Of a DNA stretch of 64,000 nucleotides, positions 11,501-26,832 are shown one piece after another. The notes beneath the pieces are model-generated. The model worked only from the letters and a program-made list of their open reading frames with translations. It did not search any database and had not been told where the DNA came from. Made by a program: the position numbers and the translations under genes. Within the stretch, counting starts at the first letter, position 1. Each line of letters begins with the position of its first letter. This DNA is from Tigriopus japonicus (taxonomy: Eukaryota; Arthropoda; Copepoda; Harpacticoida; Harpacticidae), in the NCBI GenBank assembly GCA_010645155.1, contig CM021323.1:11608695-11672694 (forward strand), written 5' to 3'.

Positions 11501-13110
11501 TTTTACTCACGATGAGAAGATGCCACCACATCAGAAATGTAATCATGCATTTCTTGTGATATGCCTCTGTCATGAGATCTTGTGCAATTAGTTAATCCAT
11601 GTCAGAGAAAAGTCACTTTTGCACTTTTCTCTACTTCGTTAAGTTTGTGACTGCATGAAACCAGCCTATGGATGAGTCATCATCAGTCACCACCAGCCTC
11701 CATGTCTGTTTGATAAGTCAAAAATATATTTTGATGAAAAAGAATGACTAATGACCACTTGGGATGTTGATCCATCGAGACTTACTTTCACTTATGAAAT
11801 TCTGGCAGATATTTATAATCTGGAAGTCGCAATGGGTGGTCGATGTGTTAAAATGCATTAGATTATGAACAAAAGTAGGCGGCCTTGATAATGACCAAGT
11901 TGACTCGCTTTACAGTAGATCCAGTGGTGAAGGATGATAGGATGAAATTGAGGGTAAAAGACCTTGTGAAGAGGAATGTGGCCCATCCTCTTTTTCTTTC
12001 GCTTGGATTAAGGAGCTCCTAAATTGGATTCACCAAGAATGTCTTAAATCGCGGAATAGGGGTTGGTTAGGATCAGAGTCAAAATCAAGGTTTAAATTCC
12101 CGATAGCCATGTTAGATTAGCCCAATGTCAACCTTGGGCCAAGTCATACCAATCATAGGATCGAAATAACTGCCGTCAACTTCATCAATGGCCTGATTTT
12201 AAAATCAGATGTTGGAACGTCTTTTTTGCGCCATAACTCTATAGAAGATGCTGCACTCAGTCGCATAATTTAGGGGCGTTTATCAATAACCACACATTTG
12301 ATCATTCTGTCAAAAAAGATGCATCTTCAGCCTTCAACCAACGACACAAATATTAACATATCTTGAATTCAAATATAATTTCAGTGTCTGGTTCAACGAC
12401 GCCTCCTTCAAACAAGTGTAATATACTCGGAATAAGTTGAGTTTAAGTTTGAGACTCGATCTCAAGTTTCAGGGGAAAAAGGCTTTGGATGATGATTGTA
12501 AAACGTGTGAGACTCCTGTAGCGTAAAAAGGGCGGAGGTGTCGATATCACGGAAGTTCCCGAGTTTCAAGCGTGTGATTGGAGGAGTAGGAAAATGAAAT
12601 TTGATTACGATTTACCGCGAAGGATGACAGACACCAATACTTTTGGCAACTTATTGGCATTACTTCTACGCTCCTCTTTTCAGCCCACAACCGCTTGGTA
12701 TGCTCTTCAGGTTTGGTCGACGAAGCCAAGATCCATTAAAATGAACAGTTTTACACAGTTATTCGCTCGATAGTCACGATTTGGAGTCGTTAATTACCCT
12801 TTTCGAGCAAATCCAAAAGATCAGAACCAGTCAAGAAGTTATTTCATCATTCTTTCTTCGTGTTCAGTTTCTTCTTTACACCGCGGGGTCCCTCAAGGTC
12901 AGTTGTTCAGTCCCATTCAACTACGAGTCAATACACAGAGATCATCAGCGTTTGTTGTGACCAAAGCTAGGACAAGAGGAGCCTTGAGAACCATCAAGTT
13001 CAGTGATAAGTAACTGAACACATAAATGTACTTCATTAGGTTGGTGTCCGATTCTCGTAGGCCCAGAGGGAAGGAAATCTGAGCCTCTCGATTGGGAAAC
13101 TTTGCGTGAT
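8573..13110. other. Intergenic region, about 4.5 kb
   Basis: Only short, unconvincing frames. A CT-rich tract lies near 10750-10790. The minus-strand signals of the unassigned gene may extend to about 8800. Otherwise I see no gene, RNA gene or clear mobile element. Confidence 0.4.
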
Positions 13111-16100
13111 TTATGAAAATAAACACAAGGAAAGAATAGCTAAAAGGTACAACTTAGTAGAGCTGGATTTGGAATGACTACAGTTGTGGTCCCAGTCATC
13201 GAGAATGTAGTTTTCGAAGTAGATCAAAGGTGGCTTGGTTCTAATGAGTTGATTTCTGGGCCAATAAGGCTGGAAATCCGGAGGCAAATACTGGTTTGTT
13301 CCGGGACGGTCTTTGTATTGAACAAATGGTTCAGACTTTCCCCAAGCCTAGAGCAAGGAAATTAGGGATTGCGCAAAAAATGGTCAGCCCAAGGTCCTCT
13401 TACCTTGGCAAAGTTTGTCGTGGTCTAAAATAGATAAAAATTCCACATTAGTACTTTGGTTGAAACATGTTGGGTAGAAGATTCCAGAAAATGACTAGCA
13501 GGAATTATCTTTTCCTGTAAAAAATCTACAAGCGTGGCAGAAACCAGAATATTTCTGATATGAGGAACGATGCTTGAAAAGTAGTACCGGTTAATCTGTC
13601 ATGCTAGGTAGAAACGATCAGATGCGATTCAAATTTACCTTGGCTAGTCGAGTTGTGGAGGCTGTAGTAGTAATTTCCAGTTGTTTCAAGTCCATGCTAA
13701 TCTCACTAATGGCAGGATCATAAAATTCTCGAAATCCCTCTACTTCGCCAATAACCTCATTGATCCAGCCCATAACTTCAGAATGCGCAACCAAAACCTG
13801 CAAAACATTGCCGAAACAGTACGGAACTTTCCATTCAAAGACCAAAACTGTCGGTCACGCAACCTCAGTGTCGTAATACTCCTTGAAGTTGCAAAATCGC
13901 CCCGTCATCCCTTGCAAGCTGTATAAAACGGCGTACGAATTTCCTGGTTCCTGATCTTGGCCAGTCCACGTCTCTTGAATCGGATATCTAATTCGATAAT
14001 ATCACATCATTTGTGAGTCCAATAAAACGAGCACTGCACCACTTGAAACCTGAAATAAGTCGGTGCTCCATTGTCATAATCGTCTTCACCTCCTGCTCCG
14101 TGACAGACTCCTTCCAAAGACCTACAAGAACAGTGATATAAGGAGTTCATGATAGGGCTCCCAATTGAGAAGAAAAATCACATACGATTTCAAAGTCCGG
14201 TATCTTCCAAACTCGTCACGGGCTCGAACCATGGGTCTTTGAATTCCATTGATGTATTCAACCACCTCATAAACCACAACCTCAGTGTTTTGACCAAAGG
14301 TTAGACTTGGTCTACTGGCGATTAGGTCTCGTTCCACCAAAAAGATGTATTCCGTGGCTGATCTGGTGATGTGTCCTGTACAAATTCGAGTCGAAGATGC
14401 CAATAGGGATCCATTCTCACATTGCTACAATAAAGGGGATCATAACGTGCAATTCACAATAAAAAGATGCCCTGAAACCTTTTTGGGGTAGATGAAGGTT
14501 TGAACTTCAAAGAGTGGATAACGTGACTCGGGTTTGTCGGGTAAAACATTGGCCTCGCTACAAAAGCCGAAATCTCCTCGACCAACACGACACCATCCGA
14601 AATCCTTGAGACATTTCTTTCTCCGTTCATAGCAACGAACACCTCGCCCTGTTGGATGTTATTACATAAGCAAGGTGAATGGAGAAGCTAATTCACAAGT
14701 TAACAATGAAAATTCAACGTGGTTTTACTATTGGGATTGGCAAATTCCAATGTGACCATGGCAAAGCATTCGAGCACGTTTCGTTGAAGATTCCGGATTT
14801 GTCGATCCTCATCCTGAATGGAAAACACTCGAGATATTCGGTTCTTTCCGGATTGAGAGCGAACAAGTGCCGTCTTATTTACCTTTAAGCCTGGGCGGGA
14901 TTCTTCGTACTCGAGGACTTCGTAAAAATACTCACACTGATATTTGTTGACAGCATTTCTATTTTTGTAGTAGGGCGAATCTAAAAAAACAAAGAGTCAA
15001 ATCTAGATACATATACTATTGTTTAAGATTGCACGCTGCAAGTGTGATTGAAAAGAAGGTAATGTATGTGAGGATCGCTTTAAAGTAAAGGCGTTTTTAC
15101 TGGATGGCTTATCGATGACTCAAATTTGTCTGGTGTTTGTGTGAATACCTGAGTTTCATGCCTTTGGCGTTCATGGCAATTCCTTTCTCGAGGGACTTTT
15201 CCTTTTGGTCAGTTATATTTCAAATTTTTATGGAAAAGCCACCCATTCACAATCAGTTTGGCCTTTGTCGCTCCAAAATATCCATTTTTCACCCTCGGTG
15301 ATGTTTTTTAACCCGTTACTACGCAGTGAAACAAGCATGGTCACAAAGCAGCTTTAATCTCAAACTGAACGACTTCCTTATCCGTATTTTCAGATAATAT
15401 GCCACGTTTTGCCATCATACACTTAACTCTTACAATGTGTTTAAACCGATGCAAACAAAAATCCGTGAGGTAAATAGATGTCTCGTCTCGTTCTTTTTAA
15501 AAGCCGCTGAGGAAAGCAAAATAGTAATAATTGCACATTCATTACCATTTGGGTAAGGTAAAACAAACTGGAAATAAAACACTAATAACCAACCTTCTTG
15601 ACGAATTTCGCCCCACATGGTAATTTTGGTGTCGCCAAGGACGATTGGTGGATCAATGTATTCAGACTTTCCTTCGGAACTACAAAAATATTGAGCATAT
15701 CGTTGTCTGATTAAGTACCACTTTATATACTCACTCCTCAAAATAGCAATAGTCGTGGATGAATGTGGATTCTGGAATGGCGGCCTCAGGTTTGACACTG
15801 CAAGGCTGAAGTTGGGGAAAAAGTGAAATTTCTCAATTTGTCATGATTCTTTTCTGTCCAACCACAAAGGATTAATCATGGTTGATATGTTGAGAGTTAT
15901 TAAACAATTTAATGAAATTATCTTCATGTCTTTGTCGCTCTCATAATCGGCATTCATTTAAATTTACCACAAATTTCTCTGGTCCGTTGACATCTGTTCG
16001 AAATCTGCTGAATCGTTGATCCTTGGACACAGCCTTGGTCATAAAAATAAACCAATGACAAACGTTCAAGCAAGCTCAAATTTGAATGATCTTACTTTGA

Positions 16101-19100
16101 GCGAATATAACACTTGGTAGTTTTCCCATTTTCTAGGTCGATAAAATACATGTCCATCGAATTTGGGCAAGCAGATGGGATACAATTGAGAATTTCTGTT
16201 CATAATGAAGGCAATGATGTTAATGATGCATTCAACAGGTGGACTTCCAATTGCATCACTCGCCTCTGAATAGCTCCATCTAAGCCGATGATGGCCAAAT
16301 CGAATTCTTGACCAGAGAAAAGAGGATGAAATTCAATCCATTCCACATTCAGAGGGCTCATGGACTTATCGTACGCATTCTTGAAATTTCAGATTACAAT
16401 CACTGTTAAGCGGAAAACATTACACATGTAAATATTCGTGTATTACGTGATAGGGCTGGACTGACATTGAGAGAGAGGTGCTGAAATGTGTTTTAACCAG
16501 TTGTCATCTTGTCGTAAAAGAAGATTGGAATTAGTTGGAATGTCGTACCCATCTGCTCTAATTGGTCGGGTAAAAAAGCGATTGCAATCCGTGTAGTTGG
16601 CCATGGCATTGGATTTAGCGCGGCATTTACTCATCATTTTCCCCTCCAGATCAAATAGCTGCAATTTGAAAAAGTACCGGTCAAAATAGAAAATAGTGCA
16701 ACCTTATGGAGAAAACTTGAACCAAAAGGAAGCTAGATTTCGATCCTAATTTGAATAGCATAGGATTTAGTTCAACCTTGTCGAGATAATTTTGCTGCTT
16801 TGATGTAAAACCGTGAATTCTTGCTTCCTTTTCAGAATTGCAAGGTCTTCACTTTACTCTAAATCAGGGGACGGCAAAGCTTTTGGGTCAAGACCCACCA
16901 AATTTCAGAATGTGTTGTTAGGGGCCACCAAACAGATGTTGATAGGTTCAGGAGCTAAAAAATTAACGGTCAAAGAGTTTCAGGCCCACCAGTTTAGTAC
17001 TACAGATGGCTCACTCGCAGGCCCACTGTTTTGGACTTTCCCAAAGCTCCTGGGCCCACTAATCCGAGCTCACTAAGCCGAGCCATACAAAGACCACTGT
17101 ATTACCTAGACTGAGATGGTAGCTTCAAAATTTGTCATCTTTGCTCCCATTCAAGGGAATATCTTGTATTTTGCATGAGCTGTGGTTTATGTAACAAAGA
17201 TTTCTACACCAATTTTCAGCTCAATCAAACGACGGAGTCAAAAGTTATACGCCTTTTAAATTCAGGCAAGCAAAGGCGGACAATGAACTCGTTCTACCTC
17301 ATGTTGCAAGATCTTGCAACGAGAGGCAGGATGAGCTCATTTTCCGCCTACGCAAGCCTGAACTTCAAAGTAGCATAACTTTTGACTCCGTAGATCGATT
17401 GAGCTGAAAATTGGTAGACAAATTTCTTGGTACATAAACCACAGCTTCTGTAAAATATAAGATATTCTCTTGAATGGGAGCAAAGATTATAAATTTTGAC
17501 GCTTCCATCTCAGTCTAGCAGTAGCGAGGTCTATGCCCGGGCCCACTGGTTGCCAACCCCTGCTCCAAATTAATTGTATGCACTCAAATGGTCAATTGTG
17601 CTTCTATGTAAACATGAAAGCAATTCCTTATTCAAAATTTCTATTTTTTTTTAATTTCTAATCTACCCGTTAGTGCGTCCAGCATAATGACAATTATTAC
17701 TAAATGGAAATAAGCTGAAAATGCTGAAAGAAAAAGTTATTAAGTTAAAAGAATGGCCAAGGAAGCTATTTGAAGCTCGTAAGGGTCAAAAACAGGATTC
17801 TACTTTGTTTTTGCTTCAAAGTGGCAAAAAATACAAGAACTATTTTATATCTAAGTTTTCCTTTCAAGTTGTCACTTTTTAAGTCAAAATTTTTCGATAG
17901 GTCCTTTCTTTTTCGGGCGACAGTTTATTCTCCATTTTTAGGTGGTATCTAACTTTGCGAAAATAAGTTTTTTTTCTGAGAAACGCCAAAAATGTACATT
18001 TCTATGTATAATTTCTAGAAATTGCAAAAGTAAGGTTCAAAAATGTTTTAAGCCTAACAACAACTTTTCTGAGCCAAACCAGACAGAGGGAAAAACTCGC
18101 TCAAATTATAGCCATTTGAACAAAACAATCATGTGTAGTGATGATCTCTTTTCGGTTTCAGTAGAAAGCACCGAAACTGAAAGCAAAGAAGGTGCTTCGG
18201 TTCATAAGTAGCTCGAACCGTTTCATAACTTACATCCTCTTGAGCATAGAAGCAATTGGCCAAAGTGAGAATGTGTTGAGGAGAGATCAATGTTCCCACA
18301 CATTGGGTGCGCCTAAAAGAAGAATTGTTATTGCAGATTTGTTTCAGGATAGATGCGTGCGAAAACAAATAGGAGCGAAATCCAGACTCGACTTGAATGC
18401 GAACCACGTATGGTTGAAGGCCCGTTGCGAACATGTGATTCTCGGACTCGCGGTAATTGATTCCGCATTGCAAGGGCTGATTGATGACGTTAACATCCTC
18501 CAACTGTTTAACCACCGTTTCGTTGTCTGGCAAGGATAAAAATGCATAGAAAAACGTCATAAAATCCGTTTAAAGCCAAGTACAGTTGCTCACCCTGAGT
18601 TAGAATTGCTTCCTTGCTTGAAAAAATAGTTTTATGGTGAGGGGCTGATATGCTATTTTTTTCAAAGACGATGTTACCTTCCATCTTAGATTTGCATGTA
18701 AACTGAAGCAATATTTAAGCCCCATATCGTCAAAGAGGACATCTCTCGGCTGATCGTACTCAATTTCCAAATATGGAGGGCAATTCTCAAAAGTTCTGGT
18801 CGGGAATTTGCTGATCAAGTACTTGCTAGAGCTCACAGCTTAAACAGGAACGTGGAAAATGAAGCGCATCATGTCTACATTTTTTTAATATATATTTTTC
18901 AAGTTCTTACCCCAGATGTAAAGGTTTCTAGATGAATGCTTGTAGGTGGGCTGATGCTTCACCTTTTCGCCCACAAAATTGGAAATATAATACCCATTGA
19001 AGTCGGAATTGTGGAAATGAGAACTATAGACTCGGATGACCATCGGGCAAACGTAACCATAACAATATGACGGAGCTTGGACATCCATGGCATCAAATCT

Positions 19101-20007
19101 CCGAATAAAGTTTAGCCAATCACCGGTCTTTAATAAATTCAATGCAACTGAACTATGAAAAGCACCCCGTACAAAAACAAAAAACTAACCCAAGCCGGAA
19201 ATTCGGTATAAGGAGCCAAAGAACGATCCTCCAAACTAGTGTACTCAAAACCCTGTGACAGAATGATGATAATAACAATGTTAGAATTGAACGGAAATTT
19301 ACTTTTGTTTCATTCTATTTTTTTCACGAAATAATACGTATAAGTGGAAACGTTTAAAATAGCTTAATCACCGGATCTTTGACTCCACACATGAGATGTC
19401 CTCCTCCTTTGACCCCAGCTTCTCCAGTCATGCCATAAGCGTAGGGATGAAGAGCAATAAAATTCCCGGGGTGTTCGCCTGATGTACGAAAAATCTTTTG
19501 TTTTATATTAGATGAACTCTTTTAGATTCAGATGGACACTCCTAACACTAAGGGTATCATTCCCAATTCAAACTAGTACTCACCTTTATATTCCAGGGAT
19601 CTGCAATTTTCGGGAGTTGTGAATAAGAAAGAACATTTTGATTTGTGTCATCTTACAAAAGGTTTTGTGGAAATTTACATCGACCACAGAATAGTTGACG
19701 AGACGTATCTGAAGGGAGCCAAAAATAATCCGGATCTAATCTGGACCACCGAAAAAATGCCTTATTCCGAGATCCACGAGGAGATTGCCAACACTTGGCG
19801 GGTGAAAAGTAAAAAGAAAAAAAAGGCGGATATGGACCAAGCGTGAAACCCCCTACGGTTACTATATCAAATAATTGCCTTCCATTTAATATTGCTTCTT
19901 ACCTGTTCGAGATTAATTTGAGTGGAATAAGATGCCAATTGAATGAGAAATACTAGGTTCCAGGTTATGAAAACCGTTGAAGAAGTTAGACCACTCGTCT
20001 CTTGCAT
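13111..20007 (-). CDS. Secreted, probably GPI-anchored serine-protease homolog (catalytically dead), about 23 exons
   Basis: Exons in transcript order: 20007-19903, 19793-19657, 19600-19584, 19478-19372, 19252-19190, 19127-18911, 18838-18678, 18612-18594, 18526-18234, 16658-16447, about 16379-16260, 16195-16096, 16033-15968, 15805-15735, 15679-15594, 14980-14729, 14648-14479, 14424-14186, 14121-14043, 13971-13864, 13797-13639, 13424-13404, 13347-13111; about 1,000 residues. Phases agree except at the two junctions around 16.26-16.45 kb. Exon 1 encodes a signal peptide; the last ends in a Ser-rich stretch plus LYLLAILSLCLFS, like a GPI-anchor signal. In the trypsin-like part, TQCVGTLISPQHILTLANCF has Asn where the catalytic His of AAHC should be; FDLAII keeps the Asp strand; YPICLP and the final helix (EVMGWINEV) are typical; the Ser site GDSGGP is replaced by CHGAGGEDDYDNGAP. 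The Asp-to-Ser distance is far longer than normal. It is therefore a pseudoprotease, perhaps a binding or adhesion protein. A 75-nt in-frame stretch inside exon 18526-18234 could be a retained intron. Confidence 0.75.
16865..17562. mobile_element. hAT-type non-autonomous DNA element (MITE) with an internal hairpin
   Basis: Terminal inverted repeats begin CAGGGGACGGCAAAG on the left and end GGTTGCCAACCCCTG on the right, the style of hAT ends. They are flanked by 8-bp target duplications, CTCTAAAT and CTCCAAAT (one mismatch), the size expected for hAT insertions. Inside, about 17095-17535 forms a second long inverted repeat whose centre is the perfect palindrome GTTGCAAGATCTTGCAAC near 17309. 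No transposase frame is present. It lies in the intron between exons 18526-18234 and 16658-16447 of the protease homolog. Confidence 0.8.
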
Positions 20008-20756
20008 TTTATTTCCATGAACAGCGCACGACAATCTTTAATTTTTCATAAACTTCGGATGGTTTTAAAAACAAACGATTAACACCCTAAAGAATCCCAG
20101 CAACGGTATGAATTCCCAGGAGAACGATAGAAAATAAATAGTTCGTAGAAAACAAAAGTTATTTTGCCGTCTTCACTTCTTTCAAAGGACCATTTAAACA
20201 GATTAAATTTCACTCTCAAAAATCAGGTTGGTTTTTCTTTTTTCATACATAGTTGGAAGGGGAGCCTAATGGTCCAAGTTAAATGCGAAATCCGAGACCT
20301 ACAACAGATCTGAGTTTTTCCTTTCTTCGTCCGGAAGTGGAGCCAATAACAAAATAATACACTTTCGGATACACATGGTATTAAAATTCACAAAGAGAAC
20401 AAACAGTCGAGGGGGAGGCGAAGAAAAAAATCCGGGTGCGTTTGTGAAGGCAAGTTGTCATGATTTGTGGCATGTGGTTGGTTGTTGGTAGGGTGGTAAG
20501 GCAATCGATAAAAAAAAGAGCCACGCACTCACTCGTTTCTTTCTCTTTCAATACAGTCAAAAACAAGGTTGGGTTTTGTTTCACCTAGTGTAATAGAAGT
20601 AGTTGTTGTTATAATTGTAGTAATATATTAATGATCATTCTCATGTGAGTCTGCAGCATAAAAATAGTCGTCGTGGGGAGAGGGGAACTCCAAGGAGGGA
20701 AAGAGAATGATGTTGGTTGATGTTTGATGCGTGTATGGGCGGTTGGGCTCGTTTCA
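20008..20756. other. Intergenic gap between two minus-strand genes
   Basis: About 750 bp upstream of the protease-homolog start codon and downstream of the Surf4 stop codon. It must hold the promoter of the former and the 3' untranslated region of the latter. No frame or repeat is convincing. Confidence 0.4.
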
Positions 20757-24492
<3,736 letters not shown>

Positions 24493-26085
24493 GATGATGA
24501 TGATAGGCGTGCCAGAGGTCGGAACCCGGCCAGGTGAGAAAAGGATCAAGGTCGAGCCAAAGAGGTCGGTCTTGAAGAAAGATCAAGAACAAGCGATGAA
24601 GAGGATGATGATTTGACGGCCACGAAGCACACAACACTCACTCACTCACTCACTGGCTCTTGCTTCTCGTAGCAGTGCCTACTTGATTGAAAGTAACACT
24701 ACAGCTTCACTGACACGATCGAGTCCGATCAAGATGGTATGGAAATTTGCGAACTGAGGGATCTTTTGGAGATCGATATAAAAGCGTCCAAAATTGAGAT
24801 GAAGGGAGTGGAGAGACTGTTTAAGTTGGAGTTAATGAGGTTGGGGATTGTTTGGGGTGAACCAAGGCCGTTTTCATGCGAGACTAGGTTTCAAGCTTGG
24901 CGCAACGGGTTGCTGTAGGGAGTAAGATTTGGAGTCACTGATTGAAAGCAACAAGCAGATCGGACATGGCAAGCGAGTAAGGGAATCCTGGAAGAGTACA
25001 GGGGGGAACTCACGAATGATTGTAATATTTTTTTGCAGTAGAGACAATGTGACAACATTTAGGGTTCGAAGTTTTGTATTCAGGGCTGGGTTTTTTTACT
25101 TCAAAATGTACTTGGCTCAAAAATTCAACTACATGAAATAGTGATTGTAATGGGATATGCTCAAAGGTTGCTCAAGTGATCGTTTGAAATCAAAATGCAA
25201 GTGGTAAAATAAGGTCATTGCCTGTGCTGAGCTACTTGGCCCATTCTGGCAAACTCAAGTCATTTCAATTTTTGTGTGTATAAACTTTTGATATATTACA
25301 TTTAGATAGATGTGCTTACATCTGGTTGATAATATGCTCAGTTAATTCGGTAGAAAAAGATATATTTTCACACAATTATACATTGCTAGAAAGTAGGCGC
25401 AAAAACTATTTCATTTCTTGTTATGGAGTTCTGCGAAATCAAGTGAACAAATATGCATCTTGAAATTGTTTTCAGTTCTATTTTTGCAAAGCGCAAGGCT
25501 TGCTGAGGTGCTTTTTATTCAATTACCCTGAATGTGAGTTTGAATCTTATTGATCTAATTCCAGCGGAGGTATCCTTATGTAAAATATCACTTGTTTCTA
25601 CCAGCATAGTAGTTGGTAGAAACAAAAAACTTTAAATATACGGCACAATAAAAAATGACTTGGATTTGCCAAAATGAGCCAAGCAATGCAGCACAGCCAA
25701 TGGTCCTGTTTTACCATTAGGGGTATGATTTGAAGCGCTCACTTGATGAACCTTTGTGCATGTCCCATTGCAATTAAAATCAATCCCATATATGAAAATA
25801 ATATCGATGACAAAATGAATTGATTGAAATAAGAGTAAGTATCATTTGTAGAGGACAGGTAATGAATGCTAGGTCGGTGAAAAATAATTATTCATGCGTG
25901 TGTAATTAATATATTGACTTTTGGGCTTTTGTAAGAGTAGAAAGATTTTTTAGAAGTGTTTAGTTTACAAAAATTAATGCTGATTGCTGCTAAATTTATG
26001 TAATGGGCCCCTTGTGCAAAAAAAGTATCCAAACCTTCTCAAAATCTTAATTGCAAACAAGTGGGGTTCTTCCAAAAGGGTTCCA
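24493..26085. other. Intergenic, upstream of Surf4
   Basis: It should contain the Surf4 promoter. A short (CACT)n tract lies at about 24637-24655. No gene is supported. Confidence 0.4.
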
Positions 26086-26285
26086 GGACAACTCGACCCA
26101 GGACAACTCGATCCAATGGACAACTCAACCCAGTGGACAACTAGACCCAATGGAAACTCGACCCAGGACAACTCGACCCAGCGGACAACTCAACCCAGCG
26201 GACAACTCGACCCAATGGACAACTCGACCCAACGGACAACTTGACCCAGCGGACAATTCAATCGAGCCAACAACTCGACCCTGTA
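26086..26285. repeat. 17-bp minisatellite array, forward orientation
   Basis: About twelve imperfect copies of GGACAACTCGACCCAGC, with variants in which the spacer between units is shortened or AATGG replaces AGCGG. Because 17 is not a multiple of 3, all frames stay open and give fake repetitive proteins on both strands. Confidence 0.85.
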
Positions 26286-26573
26286 GACATTTAAACTTAC
26301 AACAAAAGTCAAGTTTGTGGAAATCTGAAACAACTAAAAACTCAAAATAGTGGTTCAAAATATTCACTTCAATTCAAAGAATCAAATTTGAGGAAAGAAC
26401 AATCTGCTTTTGGAAGTGGGAAGTTCAGAAAAATAGTATTGAATAGCAAAAATGCCTTTTGAAAATATTAGGTTCTAAATGTTTTACAAGTTAGCTGAAA
26501 AATGGGGATCTGCCATTAAATTTTGATTACTTGAAGTTCAATTGACTGTTTGATTCCGTTTTGTGCCTTTTAA

Positions 26574-26832
26574 TGTTGTCCACTGAGTTGAGTTTCCACT
26601 GGGTTGAGTTGTCCGCTGGGTCAAGTCATCTGCTGGGTGGAGTTGTTTGCTGTGTTGAGTTGTCCACTGGGTGGAGTTGTCTGCTGGGTCGAGTTGTCTG
26701 CTGGGTCGAGTTGTCTGTTGGGTCGAGTTGTCCTGGGTCGAGTTGTCTGCTGGGTCGAGTTATCTGCTGGGTTGAGTTTTCTGTTGGGTCGAGTTGTCAT
26801 GGGTCGAGTTGTCCGCTGGGTCGAGTTGTCCT
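26574..26832. repeat. 17-bp minisatellite array, inverse orientation
   Basis: About fifteen copies of TCGAGTTGTCTGCTGGG, the reverse complement of the unit in the array at 26086-26285. The pair is separated by about 290 bp of unrelated AT-rich sequence, so together they could form a long imperfect hairpin. Confidence 0.85.

Noticed and set aside
14844..14882. 39-bp putative intron in the protease homolog
   Set aside because: The stretch is in frame without stops and shorter than other introns here, so I treated it as coding.
19619..19846. 75-residue plus-strand frame ending in a Lys-rich tail
   Set aside because: It is antisense to exon 19657-19793 of the protease homolog and to a pyrimidine-rich splice acceptor tract.
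24776..24783. TATAAAAG on the plus strand
   Set aside because: No plus-strand gene follows within several kilobases, so it is probably chance.
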